Of a stretch of DNA of 64,000 nt, positions 8,318-17,267 are shown one piece after another (the first letter of the stretch is position 1; every line of letters begins with the position of its first letter). The notes beneath the pieces were generated by a model. It did no database searches. It was not told where the DNA came from and saw only the letters and a program-made list of their open reading frames with translations. The stretch comes from Rhizobium sp. BK251 (GTDB lineage: Bacteria; Pseudomonadota; Alphaproteobacteria; Rhizobiales; Rhizobiaceae): positions 62,001-126,000 of the forward strand of contig NZ_SLUQ01000015.1 in the NCBI RefSeq assembly GCF_004345245.1. Reading direction: 5' to 3'. A program made the translations under genes and the position numbers.

Positions 8318-9300
8318 CGATCTCGAGCCGGATTGCAGGCTTCGGGCACTACGTCCCTGAGCGGTGCGTCGAGAACCCGGAAATCGAAATGCGCCTTGGC
8401 CTCGATCCGGGCTGGATCGAAAGACGCACCGGCATCACGTCACGGCGCTGGGCGTGGCCGGATCAGACGCTAACGGACCTCGCGGCGAATGCGGGCGCGA
8501 TGGCACTTGAGAAAGCCGGCGTGGATCGCAGCGCCGTTGCGCTGACCCTTCTTGCAACATCGACACCTGATCACCTTTTGCCGCCAACGGCCCCGCTGCT
8601 TGCACTTCGTCTCGGCTTGTCGGCCTCCGGAGCGATCGACCTTGCCGGTGCCTGTTCCGGTTTTCTGTACGCGCTCGTGCTGGCCGACGGTTTTGTCAGG
8701 GCACAGGGTAAGCCGGTGCTTGTCGTTGCTGCCAACATACTGAGCCGTCGCATCAACATGGAGGAGCGGGGGACGGCGGCGGTCTTTGCGGACGCGGCCG
8801 GCGCGGTCCTGCTCGTGCCGTCGATGGATCCGCAGGGCGGCATCCTCGGCGTCGAACTGATGCAGGACGGAGAGAGCTACAATCTCATACAGATTCCATC
8901 TGGCGGCAGTGCGCGTCCTTTTGATGACTGTACCGATCCAAGTGACCTTCGGATGACTATGCGGGATGGGAGAGCTGTATTTAGCCAGGCTATTCGCATG
9001 ATGACGCAATCCTCGTTAAAGGCCATGGGACAAGCTGGACTTGAGCCACGCGACATAAACCGGTTCATTCCACATCAGGCCAATTCCCGCATTATTGATG
9101 CCGCTTGTGATCGGCTTGGTCTTTCGTCCGCGATAGCGGTGCGAACAGTTGGGGAATTCGGCAACTCGTCGGCAGCTACCATCCCTCTGTCTCTATCGAT
9201 TGCCAACAAGCAGCGCCCCTTCGTCCTTGGTGAACGGTTACTGCTCGCAGCGGCCGGCGCAGGCATGATTGGCGGAGCAGTCGTATTTGGAGTGGTGTAG
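8314..9300 (+). CDS. bioZ: BioZ, KAS III-like pimelate-precursor synthase
   Basis: A 328-aa beta-ketoacyl-ACP synthase III homologue with the full Cys-His-Asn triad: C114 in GACSGF, H254 in PHQANSR and N284 in FGNSSAA. In alpha-proteobacteria lacking BioC/BioH, the FabH-like gene in the bio operon is BioZ. It supplies the pimeloyl-ACP precursor from a glutaryl thioester and malonyl-ACP. Last gene of the operon, coupled to bioA by a 4-nt overlap. The operon position separates it from housekeeping FabH. Confidence 0.9.
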   Translation: MTISSRIAGFGHYVPERCVENPEIEMRLGLDPGWIERRTGITSRRWAWPDQTLTDLAANAGAMALEKAGVDRSAVALTLLATSTPDHLLPPTAPLLALRLGLSASGAIDLAGACSGFLYALVLADGFVRAQGKPVLVVAANILSRRINMEERGTAAVFADAAGAVLLVPSMDPQGGILGVELMQDGESYNLIQIPSGGSARPFDDCTDPSDLRMTMRDGRAVFSQAIRMMTQSSLKAMGQAGLEPRDINRFIPHQANSRIIDAACDRLGLSSAIAVRTVGEFGNSSAATIPLSLSIANKQRPFVLGERLLLAAAGAGMIGGAVVFGVV

Positions 9301-9335
9301 AAACGCGATTGAGCCCCGACCAGAACGTTCGAAGC

Positions 9336-9974
9336 CTATGGCAACTCCAGCAACCAAGCCGATAGACGTTGTGCGAGGCTTCGGAGATGATCTTGCGTTG
9401 AAAATCCCGAGATCTTCTTCCTTGGTTTCAGATCGTGGTCGCCATCCTCGAGCCAGTGGATGTCGATAGACTTCGACAGTTGATAGGTCGCGACCTCTTC
9501 GGGGGTTCCAAAGGGGTCGCGGGTTCCCTGAAATATGAGAGTTGGCGTTTGGAGCCTCTCAAGATGCGCCGTTCTGAGCTGATCTGGTTTTCCTATAGGG
9601 TGAAACGGATAACCAAGGCATATCAAGCCTTTGACCTTACCGGCGCGGTAGAGTTCGTCCGCGACCATACTAGCAACGCGGCCGCCCATCGACTTTCCTC
9701 CAATTACAAGGCGGCCGGCGTTCAATCTCTCGACAGCATCCCGATACTCGCCCAACAATTGTTCGGCGCGGGGAGGTGGCTTGACCTTCCCGCTGCGACG
9801 GCGCTGAGCCATGTATTCAAACTCAAATCGCGCCACCTTGATACCGTTGTCCGCAAGGGCTTCGCTGACGGCTGTCATTGTGGCGGAGTCCATCGGTGCG
9901 CCTGCGCCATGAGCAAGCAAGATCGTAGTGCTGGAGTCCGAAGGACCAGAGATCAGAAAGTCACTTTGGGTCAT
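9336..9974 (-). CDS. Alpha/beta-hydrolase (TEX30/KANL3-like bacterial family)
   Basis: A 212-aa single-domain hydrolase starting MTQSDFLIS. The triad is readable: Ser95 in GGKSMGGR, Asp153 in GTRDPFG and His180 in DGDHDLKP. The early LLAHGAGAPMDS motif is typical of the small hydrolase family annotated as dienelactone-hydrolase-like or TEX30-like. An upstream start at 10031 is possible, but the added residues look non-conserved. It converges on bioZ with a 35-bp gap. Substrate unknown. Confidence 0.8.
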   Translation of the reverse strand: MTQSDFLISGPSDSSTTILLAHGAGAPMDSATMTAVSEALADNGIKVARFEFEYMAQRRRSGKVKPPPRAEQLLGEYRDAVERLNAGRLVIGGKSMGGRVASMVADELYRAGKVKGLICLGYPFHPIGKPDQLRTAHLERLQTPTLIFQGTRDPFGTPEEVATYQLSKSIDIHWLEDGDHDLKPRKKISGFSTQDHLRSLAQRLSAWLLELP

Positions 9975-10210
9975 ATGCGCAGGGTTCGGCAAGCGGTCCG
10001 GTTCTGTCAATCGCCATCTTCCAATCCTCACTGATCGGTACAGACAGAGCAGGTCCTCGGTTCATATCCCTTCAATGGCGTCGCCTTGGCGCCACGATGA
10101 AGTCCTGGCCGATCGTCGGAGTGATGCTTTGGCTGCGATCGTGTGTGGTGTCGCATGCGGACGGATCGATGTAGTCTGCGGAACGATTCGTCGCTGCGAG
10201 CTGCAGGCAT

Positions 10211-10909
10211 ATGGAAACTTCGCTTTATCTGCCCGTCAAAGGCTTTCTCGAAAAGGCAGGCTACGTCGTCAAGGGCGAGGTCGGCGGGTGCGACCTTGTC
10301 GGCTTGAGCGATGTCGATCCGCCTGTGGTCGTGGTTTGCGAACTGAAGATGAACTTCAATCTCGAACTCATCCTGCAGGCCGTCGACCGCGCAACTGTCG
10401 CAGACGAAGTCTGGATTGCGGCGCGAGTCTCGGCCAAGGGCCGAGGCCGCGAGGCCGACAAGCGCTATCGCGATCTCTGCCGCCGCCTCGGGATCGGCAT
10501 GCTCGGCATTTCCGATGCCGGCGAGGTCAGCCTTATCGTCGGCTCCGTATCGCCGATGCCACGGACAAATCCGAAACGACGCTCGAGGCTCATGCGCGAG
10601 CATCACAGACGGCGCGGCGATCCGGCACCGGGCGGGAGCACACGCGTGCCGGTCATGACGTCTTATCGCCAGCAGGCGCTCGGCTGTGCGGCAGCGCTGG
10701 AGTCGGGACCGCTTCGCGTGCGCGATATCAGATCCAGTGTACCGGATGCCGGAAGGATCTTGCTTTCGAATGTCTATGGCTGGTTTGAACGCCTCGACAG
10801 AGGCGTCTACGGCCTGACCGACGCCGGGCACGAAGCACTGCAGCGATGGCCGCAGCCGGACGGGAAGGCTGTTTATGGCCATTCCGGCGTGACTTCCATT
10901 TCACAATAG
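10211..10909 (+). CDS. DUF2161-family putative PD-(D/E)XK phosphodiesterase
   Basis: A 232-aa protein with the order expected for a PD-(D/E)XK fold: METSLYLPVKGFLEKAGY at the start, Asp28 in GGCDLVGL, then Glu44 and Lys46 in VVCELKM. A basic linker (PKRRSRLMREHHRRR) leads to a C-terminal winged-helix-like part (about 155-232, YGWFERLDRGVYGLTDAG). This architecture matches the DUF2161 family. It is probably a DNA-directed nuclease-like protein, but no activity can be assigned. Confidence 0.75.
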   Translation: METSLYLPVKGFLEKAGYVVKGEVGGCDLVGLSDVDPPVVVVCELKMNFNLELILQAVDRATVADEVWIAARVSAKGRGREADKRYRDLCRRLGIGMLGISDAGEVSLIVGSVSPMPRTNPKRRSRLMREHHRRRGDPAPGGSTRVPVMTSYRQQALGCAAALESGPLRVRDIRSSVPDAGRILLSNVYGWFERLDRGVYGLTDAGHEALQRWPQPDGKAVYGHSGVTSISQ

Positions 10910-11078
10910 AGCTTTGTATCGCTCAAATCGGAAATGCCGTGTGTGGTTCGAGTTTGCTCGAGACACTCACCCTTTTCCACTTGTGGCCCGCAGATTATAG
11001 ATGATGCCATCGCTGGCCGTTGCTTGGTGTCGATACGCGGCGACCTAAATGTTTACTTTCCGAAGCGAGGAGAAAGAC

Positions 11079-11780
11079 ATGACGGCAATTCCCTATCGCA
11101 GCGCTCTTATCATCGGGGCGGGGTCCGGCATCAGTGCCTCGCTTGCTCGAGTGCTGCGCTCGGCGGGCCTGTCGGTTGTCGTCGCCGCCCGAGACGTCGA
11201 GAAGTTGAGCCCATTGGTCGACGAAACCGCCGCCTTCGCCCTGCCGGTCGATGCCAGCGATGCAAAACAGGTGGAGCGTCTCTTCGTAGAGACGGACGCG
11301 CTGATAGGCTCGCCGGAGGTGGTGATCTACAATGCCAGCGGGCGGGTTCGCGGGCCGATTGCCGAGCTCGATCCTTCCGAGGTGGAGAAGGCGGTCGCCG
11401 TCTCGGCATTGGGCGCCTTCTACGCCGTGCAGCAAGCGGCTCGACGAATGCTTCCGGCGGGAAAGGGAGCCATCCTTCTCACAGGCGCCACGGCCGGCGT
11501 CAAAGGCTTCGCGAACTCGGCGCCGTTTGCGATGGGTAAGTTCGCCTTGCGCGGTCTCGCGCAAAGCGCCGCGAGGGAGCTTGCCCCCAAGGGAATCCAT
11601 GTCGCACACGTCGTGGTCGACGGCGCCGTACGCAGCAAGCTTCGCCCCGATCCGAACGAGTCTCCGGACAGCACGCTCGATCCCGACGCCATCGCCCAAT
11701 CATACGTAGACCTGCTTCGTCAGCATCGCAGCGCATGGTCATGGGAGATCGAAGTCAGGCCGTGGGGGGAAAGGTTCTGA
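11079..11780 (+). CDS. SDR-family oxidoreductase-like protein with altered active site
   Basis: 233 aa with a Rossmann start (IIGAGSGISASLARVL, 11-26) and the NASGR segment (85-89) of short-chain dehydrogenases. The active-site Ser and Tyr are not conserved: the Ser region reads TGATAG (135-140), and the YxxxK motif is FAMGK, with Phe150 in place of Tyr and Lys154 kept. ATG at 11079 is chosen because GAGGAGAAAG lies just before it; an in-frame ATG at 11049 lacks a site. It may bind a nucleotide without ordinary SDR chemistry, or use other residues. Confidence 0.8.
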   Translation: MTAIPYRSALIIGAGSGISASLARVLRSAGLSVVVAARDVEKLSPLVDETAAFALPVDASDAKQVERLFVETDALIGSPEVVIYNASGRVRGPIAELDPSEVEKAVAVSALGAFYAVQQAARRMLPAGKGAILLTGATAGVKGFANSAPFAMGKFALRGLAQSAARELAPKGIHVAHVVVDGAVRSKLRPDPNESPDSTLDPDAIAQSYVDLLRQHRSAWSWEIEVRPWGERF

Positions 11781-12790
11781 CGAGCCCGAGCTGTCCTACG
11801 ATGCTGCAAACCGCGGCGAGGAAGACCCCGTTTGACATGGATGAGTTGCTTGCGGCTGTCGGTGCTGTTACGGACGATGGGCCCCATCTCACCGCGGCTC
11901 ATCTGACGGGCGGTCATGAAGTCGATCCAGTTCTCGCCATCCTGCGCCAACTTCGAGACCCAGTCCTTGTCGTCCATCCTATATGGATTGTACATCCGGC
12001 GACCACCCTGAGTTCGCCGGCCGAAAAGTCTCTTGGGCATCAACGACTGCCAATGGGTCAGGGCGGAGGTGTCTTCGTCGCCACGGCCCTGGATCGACGC
12101 GGCTGGATCTGTAGTTAAACCTCAGCGTCTTCGCTGCTTTCGGCATTTCCGCCGTTGAATATGTTGGTCAGCGCGGCGCAGTTTGGATCTCTGACGTCGA
12201 ACAGTTCGGCTGGAGACTTCCAGCCGGTCGCGATGCCGATGGCAGTTCCTGTTGCCCAGACCGGCTCTTCTCCTGCCCGCTGCAACAGGCGGGGGCCGTG
12301 GGCCGCGACGCATTGCTGAGATTGCTGCAATGCCGCGACGGGGAGGTTAGCGCTATCGACGCGCTCACGGATTTCGGCGTGGAGAGGGTCGACGACGAAC
12401 AGAGCGAATAGCCAGGCAGCGATTTCGGAGATCAGGGCGGTTTTTCCCTTGGCGTCGGCGTGAATGTCGGGAATGGTCCGACATCGCGAAAGTGCCGATG
12501 CTTTCGCCAGAGGGGCCCGGACCAGCGGGTCGAGCGCTCATTTGGGGATTGCAGGGCGCATTTCAAGTGCCGCGGGCGGCCGACGCTGGCCCAACACGTC
12601 CGGACGCCTATATCCGTGTCCGCCAGGGATCAAACCGGGCGGGGCAGTGGGCAAAGACCTATCCTGGTGGCCGATCGCTTCAAGGCGCCTTGCGATCGAG
12701 AGATGGCAGCCGCGTCCTGCGCCGGTCGCCATCGGCCGGCCATCCGTCCGTTCCCATTGCCGCGACGTCGAAAGCCAGTGGTTCGGCTCA
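11781..12790. other. About 1 kb without an intact gene
   Basis: No ORF here has a clear family, start and ribosome binding site together. On the minus strand 11720-12043 is open, with a WVSKLAQDGENWIDFM-like segment that looks protein-like. On the plus strand three overlapping 114-126-aa ORFs share the same DNA at 12460-12840, which indicates GC-driven open frames. A longer minus-strand open frame at 12118-12537 is listed separately. The stretch may be decayed coding DNA. Confidence 0.45.
12118..12537 (-). pseudogene. Possible gene remnant without a start codon
   Basis: The minus frame is open for 140 codons, from just after an in-frame TGA at 12538-12540 to the stop at 12115-12117. It reads like a real protein: a hydrophobic IAAWLFALFVVDP segment, then VWATGTAIGIATGW and an acidic tail. 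The only usable start is a TTG at 12330, which would leave the well-formed upstream part untranslated. The same frame before the TGA reads poorly, so a frameshift or deletion there is likely. Family not recognised. Confidence 0.3.
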
Positions 12791-13513
12791 CTACTTCAAG
12801 AACCTGGTCAGCAGCTCCCACAGTGTTAGCTCATGATTGAAACGGCCGTTGCGAAGGAACTCCAACACCTGCGCAATTGCGAGCGGATTGTTCATGATGA
12901 ATGTATGCGTCGCTGCCAGGACGATGTGATCTGCCATACCGTCCAGCTTGGTGCTTTCCACCGAAACCTTGCCGTCATTCGGCCCGTCGAAGGCGCTCGA
13001 AAGAAGTGGATTGACCGAGATATTGCCGGCAATGATGCCGAGGTCGAAGTCAGCAGGACCCAAGCTGTTCGGGACACTGCCGGCTTCGGTGCCGAGCTGC
13101 AGCCCGGCTGGCCCGTTGAGGATCTCGAAAAGCTTTATGTCCCTAACGGAATCGACGATCTCTGACCCGTGGTTGGGGGGAGCCAGCATAACGACTCGCC
13201 CGAGATTGGCGGGCCGGTCCTGCTTCAGCCAGGCCCGAACAAGGATGCCGCCCATGGAATGGGTAACGAAATGAACCTTTCGCTCACCGCACTCGGACAC
13301 CGACTGACCAATGTATGTCAGCAGCGCCTCCAGGGGAGCCTCCGTGGACGGATATGTGTTGTTGACCACCTTATAGCCCGCCGCTTGCAAGCTTTCTTCC
13401 ATGATGAGCAACGAGGCTTCCGTCCTGGCGAGCCCATGCAGCAGCACCACGCACTCCACAGCAAGGGCAGACGTCGGGCAGAAACACATGATGCAGAAGG
13501 CCAGCACACGCAT
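12791..13513 (-). CDS. Exported alpha/beta-hydrolase (PGAP1/lipase-like)
   Basis: A 240-aa protein with a short signal peptide (about 1-18, CPTSALA) and a lipase-type fold. LLHGLART forms the oxyanion region, Ser86 sits in VTHSMGG, and Asp180 (GPNDGKVSV) and His203 (THTFIMNN) fit the acid and base of the triad. APPNHGSE is typical of bacterial PGAP1-like esterases. The C-terminus (VLEFLRNGRF) is also usual for this group. Probably a periplasmic esterase; substrate unknown. It is divergent to the LysR gene across about 260 bp. Confidence 0.8.
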   Translation of the reverse strand: MRVLAFCIMCFCPTSALAVECVVLLHGLARTEASLLIMEESLQAAGYKVVNNTYPSTEAPLEALLTYIGQSVSECGERKVHFVTHSMGGILVRAWLKQDRPANLGRVVMLAPPNHGSEIVDSVRDIKLFEILNGPAGLQLGTEAGSVPNSLGPADFDLGIIAGNISVNPLLSSAFDGPNDGKVSVESTKLDGMADHIVLAATHTFIMNNPLAIAQVLEFLRNGRFNHELTLWELLTRFLK

Positions 13514-13774
13514 TGACGGCCCGCATATAGTTGGAAGTCTGGCGCATGATGTCCGTACTGGTGCGCGTTGTCCATCGCAACGCCTGCGCCGTCGGCGTAT
13601 TTAGGCCTTCGTCCAACTCGGCCAACGGCCTCAAGTGGCGGGATGACATCTTTCAGGCCGAGCACTTCTGCCCATCGGCTGGCGCGCCAACGCGTTCGGT
13701 CCGGCCTCGCGTCTCTTGCATTTCGCTCCGCGCCGAGATCAACCTGTGGCCACCATCTTCTTTTGAAAGCTGTC

Positions 13775-14656
13775 ATGCGCCTTCCGCCTCTCAACGCCAT
13801 CCGCGCTTTCGAAGCCGTCTGCCGGCAGGGCAGCGTGTTGCATGCCGCTGAAGAACTCGGTGTCGTACGTGGCGCGGTGCGCCTGCAGATCGCAACACTC
13901 GAGAATCATTTCGGCGAGAAGCTCTTCACGAGGGACGGCCGGCGGCTCGTGCCGACGGAAAGAGCGAGGGATCTGGCTGAAGCGGCGACGGCGGCTTTTT
14001 CCCTCTTGCAGCATGCTTCCGCCGATTTCCAGAACGGGACTGCGCGCAAGCTGCGGCTCGGTGTTCCATCGGCCTTTGGCATATGGTGGCTGATGCCGCG
14101 CATGGGCAGTCTGCAGGATGCGATGGACTCGACGGAAGTCGACATCGTCCCGATGGTTGTCGCCGAGCCTCTTCTCAAGCATCCCGAGCTCGACGCTGTG
14201 ATCATGGGCGGCGAGTATCGTTCTTCGGCGGGCGTTACTGCGGTGCGTTTCATGGAGGATGAATACGGTCCGGTGGCCGCCCCGTCTCTTGTCGCGGGGT
14301 TCGGGAAAGACCCCTCGACCATGTTGAAGGCGACCATGCTTGTCAGTCGCAGTGTGCCGAAACTCTGGGAAGAGTGGTTCGCCGAGAGCGGGACGCCGCC
14401 GGTGGATTTTGTGCGCCGCCTGGAATTCGAGGACCTCCTGCTGGCACTTGGCGCCGCCCGCTCGGGCTTAGGTGTCGCACTCGCACCGCGCGCCTCCATC
14501 GAGGACGACCTTGCGCGCAATGTGCTTGCTGCTCCTTTCGGCTTCATCCGCCGCCCGGCCGGCTACAGCTTCTGCTGCCGCACGACCGATCTCCGAAAGC
14601 CAGGCTTCGCGGCAATCCGGGATTGGCTAGTCAGGGCAGGGGCCGGAGATCAATAG
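13775..14656 (+). CDS. LysR-family transcriptional regulator (GcvA-like)
   Basis: 293 aa from the ATG at 13775, chosen because MRLPPLNAIRAFEAVCRQGS is the standard LysR N-terminus; a longer frame upstream adds 69 residues with no LysR character. The HTH spans about 1-60, and the effector domain includes FRRPAGYSFCCR-like C-terminal features of the GcvA subgroup. It ends 88 bp before the adenosylhomocysteinase-like gene on the same strand and probably controls it. Its stop codon lies inside a perfect 12-bp inverted repeat. Confidence 0.9.
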   Translation: MRLPPLNAIRAFEAVCRQGSVLHAAEELGVVRGAVRLQIATLENHFGEKLFTRDGRRLVPTERARDLAEAATAAFSLLQHASADFQNGTARKLRLGVPSAFGIWWLMPRMGSLQDAMDSTEVDIVPMVVAEPLLKHPELDAVIMGGEYRSSAGVTAVRFMEDEYGPVAAPSLVAGFGKDPSTMLKATMLVSRSVPKLWEEWFAESGTPPVDFVRRLEFEDLLLALGAARSGLGVALAPRASIEDDLARNVLAAPFGFIRRPAGYSFCCRTTDLRKPGFAAIRDWLVRAGAGDQ

Positions 14657-14677
14657 GGCAGATTTTCTGCCCTATTG
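14651..14677 (+). terminator. Perfect 12-bp hairpin over the lysR stop codon
   Basis: Arms CAATAGGGCAGA (14651-14662) and TCTGCCCTATTG (14666-14677) are exact reverse complements around a 3-nt loop. The lysR TAG stop (14654-14656) is inside the left arm. No T-run follows, so it is either a weak terminator or attenuator between lysR and the next gene, or a DNA operator for that gene, whose ATG is 68 bp downstream. Confidence 0.5.
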
Positions 14678-14744
14678 GCAGGGGAATGTCCATACCTTCT
14701 GACGGCGCCTATCGTTAAGACGGCTTATCGCCATCGGAGACGCC

Positions 14745-15905
14745 ATGATGAACAACACCGCCACCCGTATTGACTGGATCGGAAACAGCTGCCGCCTGTT
14801 GAAGGCGACTAGCGCGGAGTTCGAGCGCACGCGGCCGTTCGCGGGGCTTTCGATCGGCACCGGCATTCATCTGGAGCCGAAGACGGTCGCCTTGCTGATG
14901 ACGCTCCTGGCGGGTGGCGCCAAGCTCGTTTGCACCGGCAATCTCAACAGCACGCAGCCCGCCACCGTCGACTATCTGCAGTCCCAGGGCGTCACCGTCT
15001 TCGCGACGCAGACCACCGATCCTGCCGAACACCACCGCAACCTTGAGGCGGTTGTCGATGCCAGGCCTGACTTGTTGCTCGACAATGGCGGCGATCTCTT
15101 TGCCATCGCAGCCGAGCGTCCCTACGCCAATCTGCTCGGCGGCACAGAGGAAACGACGTCCGGACGCACGCGCCTCCTGCCGATGCGCGAAAAGCTGAAC
15201 ATGCCGATCCTGGTCATCAATGATAGTCCGATCAAGCAGTTTGCCGAGAACAAGCATGCCGTCGGCCAAAGCCTATTTGAAAGCTACATGCGCTTCACGA
15301 ACCGGTCCACCAATGGCAAGCGCGTGACGGTCTTTGGATACGGCGCCTGCGGCAGAGGCACCGCCGCCTGCTTCCGCAATGCCTTCTCCACGGTAAGCGT
15401 CGTCGATATCGATCCTGTGACTGCGCTTGAAGCGCATCTCGATGGCTTCGTCACACCGCGACGCGAGGAGGCGATCCGATCGGCGGATGTCCTCGTCACC
15501 GTCACCGGCTTTCCCGATATCGTAACCGCCGCGGACCTGCCGCTTCTCAAGGATGGTGCCATCCTGATGAATGGGGGCCACTTCCCGTGGGAGATCGATG
15601 TTGCCGGCTTTCGCGCTCATTCCGACGTTGCGCATATCGAGCGCTATGAGACCGACGCGATGGAAGCGCTGCATCTTAGCGACGGCCGCAAGTTTCACAT
15701 TCTCGGCGGCGGGCATATGGCAAATCTCGCCGGACCCCGGCCGCTCGGCAATTCCGTCGAGTCCATGGACCTTGGATTCACGCTGCAGGCACGCTGCCTG
15801 GAGCGCGTTGCAAAGGGCGAGGTAGGAGCCGAATGCTGCATCGTCCCGGTGCCCAAGGATATCGACGCCGCGGTCGCAAGCGCCTATCTCGATCTGGCAC
15901 GCTAG
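14745..15905 (+). CDS. S-adenosylhomocysteinase-like NAD-dependent enzyme
   Basis: A 386-aa member of the AdoHcyase fold. Visible are DNGGDLFA (113-120), GGTEETTSGRTRL (132-144, the substrate loop), NDSPIKQFAEN (159-169, where classical enzymes have NDSVTKSKFDN), the NAD Rossmann motif VFGYGACGRG (196-205) and GGHFPWEID. It is shorter than the housekeeping AhcY (430-470 aa), and the C-terminal motif reads GGGHMANLAGPRPLGNS. It may therefore act on a thioether or adenosyl compound other than S-adenosylhomocysteine. It follows a LysR regulator. Confidence 0.8.
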   Translation: MMNNTATRIDWIGNSCRLLKATSAEFERTRPFAGLSIGTGIHLEPKTVALLMTLLAGGAKLVCTGNLNSTQPATVDYLQSQGVTVFATQTTDPAEHHRNLEAVVDARPDLLLDNGGDLFAIAAERPYANLLGGTEETTSGRTRLLPMREKLNMPILVINDSPIKQFAENKHAVGQSLFESYMRFTNRSTNGKRVTVFGYGACGRGTAACFRNAFSTVSVVDIDPVTALEAHLDGFVTPRREEAIRSADVLVTVTGFPDIVTAADLPLLKDGAILMNGGHFPWEIDVAGFRAHSDVAHIERYETDAMEALHLSDGRKFHILGGGHMANLAGPRPLGNSVESMDLGFTLQARCLERVAKGEVGAECCIVPVPKDIDAAVASAYLDLAR

Positions 15906-16202
15906 CACTCCGGCCAGCAAGGCTCCCCGGCCGCACGCTTGTCGTGAATTACCGTTTGCGCAGGAGACCCTGTTTCGGCCCGTCCGCAAGTAATGATGCG
16001 GACCTTGGCCTGTCCGGCCGAGTGCGGATGCAGGTGCAAAGCAAGTGGGCCGGCTGCGACAACAGTCGGCTCAAATCAGTATCCCATTCACCCCTAGTTA
16101 CGCTGGACATCGAAGATTAACATGAGTAACACACTCATGAAATTTTTCGGTTCGTCCATCGGCTTGCTGCCACCGGGATACGGGTAGCTCAAGGAGTGAT
16201 CT
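15906..16202 (+). promoter_or_regulatory. Leader of the siderophore/cobalamin-type ABC operon
   Basis: 297 bp with no convincing ORF. It holds a perfect 7-bp inverted repeat with a 5-bp spacer, CATGAGT (16121-16127) and ACTCATG (16133-16139). This is an operator-like 19-bp element 64 bp before the first ATG. AAGGAG precedes that ATG. It is the natural control region of the importer below, but the regulator is not identifiable. Confidence 0.5.
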
Positions 16203-17267
16203 ATGTCTCGACGCCTCAAGGCTCTTTCCGCACTGGCATTGTCCCTGCCTATCTTTCTGCCGACAACGCTGCATGCCGAAAGTTCGTTTCTCGATCACCG
16301 CGGAAAGAAAATCACCTTCGAGAGGCCGCCGGAAAAGGTCGTCACGATCGTCCGTTCCGCGCCGATCATATATCGCGCGGTCGACGAGAAGGCGGACAGC
16401 ATTGCCGGCATGAACAGGGATTCGCTGGTGCGATATTTCACCAGCGGCATCTACGCCGAAATGCTGCCGGAGATGGCAAAGATCAATGCCAGCGCAGCCC
16501 AGGACGGTTTTGTACCGAATGTCGAGGCAATCCTCGCCCAGAAGCCGGACGCGGTAATTCAATGGACCCATGACGAAAAGCTCATCGAGCCACTGGAGCG
16601 TGTCGGTCTCACCGTCGTGGGCTGGCAGTGCTGCACGGAACAGGACCGCCTCGACTACATCACGCTGACGGGCTACATGACCGGTCGCAACGACCGCGCA
16701 CAGGCGATCCTGAATGCACAATCCGATACATTGAAGGCACTCGACGGCAAGGTCGCCAAGCTCGACAAGACAGCTCTTCCTTCGGTTCTTCATATCGACA
16801 AGCTGGCCGACCAGATCCAGGTCATCGCCAACGGTTCACAGGATCTTTCGCTCAGCGGCGTGACGAATCCGGCGGCCGACAATACTGGCGAATGGTGGCG
16901 CACGGTCGATTTCGAGCAGCTACTGGTCTGGAACCCCGACATCATCATCATTCCGGCCTATGCGGACCTCACGCCCCAGGACTTCTTCAACAACCCGGTG
17001 ATCGCCAGCCTCAAGGCGGTCAAGGAGAAGCGGGTTTACAAACAACCAGTCTTCGCGCGCACGCCGGATGCGCCGGAAATCTTCCTCACCTCGGAATGGC
17101 TGGCCGCCATCGCCCACGGCGCCGACTTCGCACCGGAATTCAGGAAACAAATCGTCGATACCTACAAGCTGATCTACGGCGCGGAACTGACGGACACTCA
17201 GATAAAGGCAATCCTTGAATCCGAGAGCAATGCGCCGGCGCTGAAGTATGTCGAACTTTTCGGCTAA
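16203..17267 (+). CDS. ABC transporter substrate-binding protein, siderophore/cobalamin type
   Basis: 354 aa with a signal peptide (about 1-25, ending LHAES). The mature protein has the PF01497-type layout of FecB/BtuF-like proteins: KKITFERPPEKVVTIVRSAPIIYRAVDE at the start of lobe 1, then VEAILAQKPDAVIQW, a long connecting helix, and VDFEQLLVWNPDIIIIP plus a ...RVYKQPVF segment in lobe 2. It delivers a metal chelate or corrin-like ligand to the permease that follows, with which it overlaps by 20 nt. Ligand not determinable. Confidence 0.88.
   Translation: MSRRLKALSALALSLPIFLPTTLHAESSFLDHRGKKITFERPPEKVVTIVRSAPIIYRAVDEKADSIAGMNRDSLVRYFTSGIYAEMLPEMAKINASAAQDGFVPNVEAILAQKPDAVIQWTHDEKLIEPLERVGLTVVGWQCCTEQDRLDYITLTGYMTGRNDRAQAILNAQSDTLKALDGKVAKLDKTALPSVLHIDKLADQIQVIANGSQDLSLSGVTNPAADNTGEWWRTVDFEQLLVWNPDIIIIPAYADLTPQDFFNNPVIASLKAVKEKRVYKQPVFARTPDAPEIFLTSEWLAAIAHGADFAPEFRKQIVDTYKLIYGAELTDTQIKAILESESNAPALKYVELFG

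Noticed and set aside
12460..12840. Three overlapping plus-strand ORFs of 114-126 codons
   Set aside because: All three share the same DNA in different frames, and none has a convincing family or ribosome binding site.
13568..13774. A 69-codon N-terminal extension of the LysR regulator
   Set aside because: The added residues have no LysR character, and the standard N-terminus begins exactly at the ATG at 13775.
14657..14744. Possible S-adenosylhomocysteine or SAM riboswitch before the AhcY-like gene
   Set aside because: Only 88 bp are available, and the sole structure is the 12-bp hairpin at the lysR end; no riboswitch core motif was found.
15957..15972. GCAGGAGACC-like segment resembling the B12-box of a cobalamin riboswitch upstream of a siderophore/cobalamin-type importer
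   Set aside because: The rest of the cobalamin riboswitch core (GCCACTG and the preceding conserved helices) is not present in the right order, and the segment lies 230 bp before the gene, so the match is likely chance.
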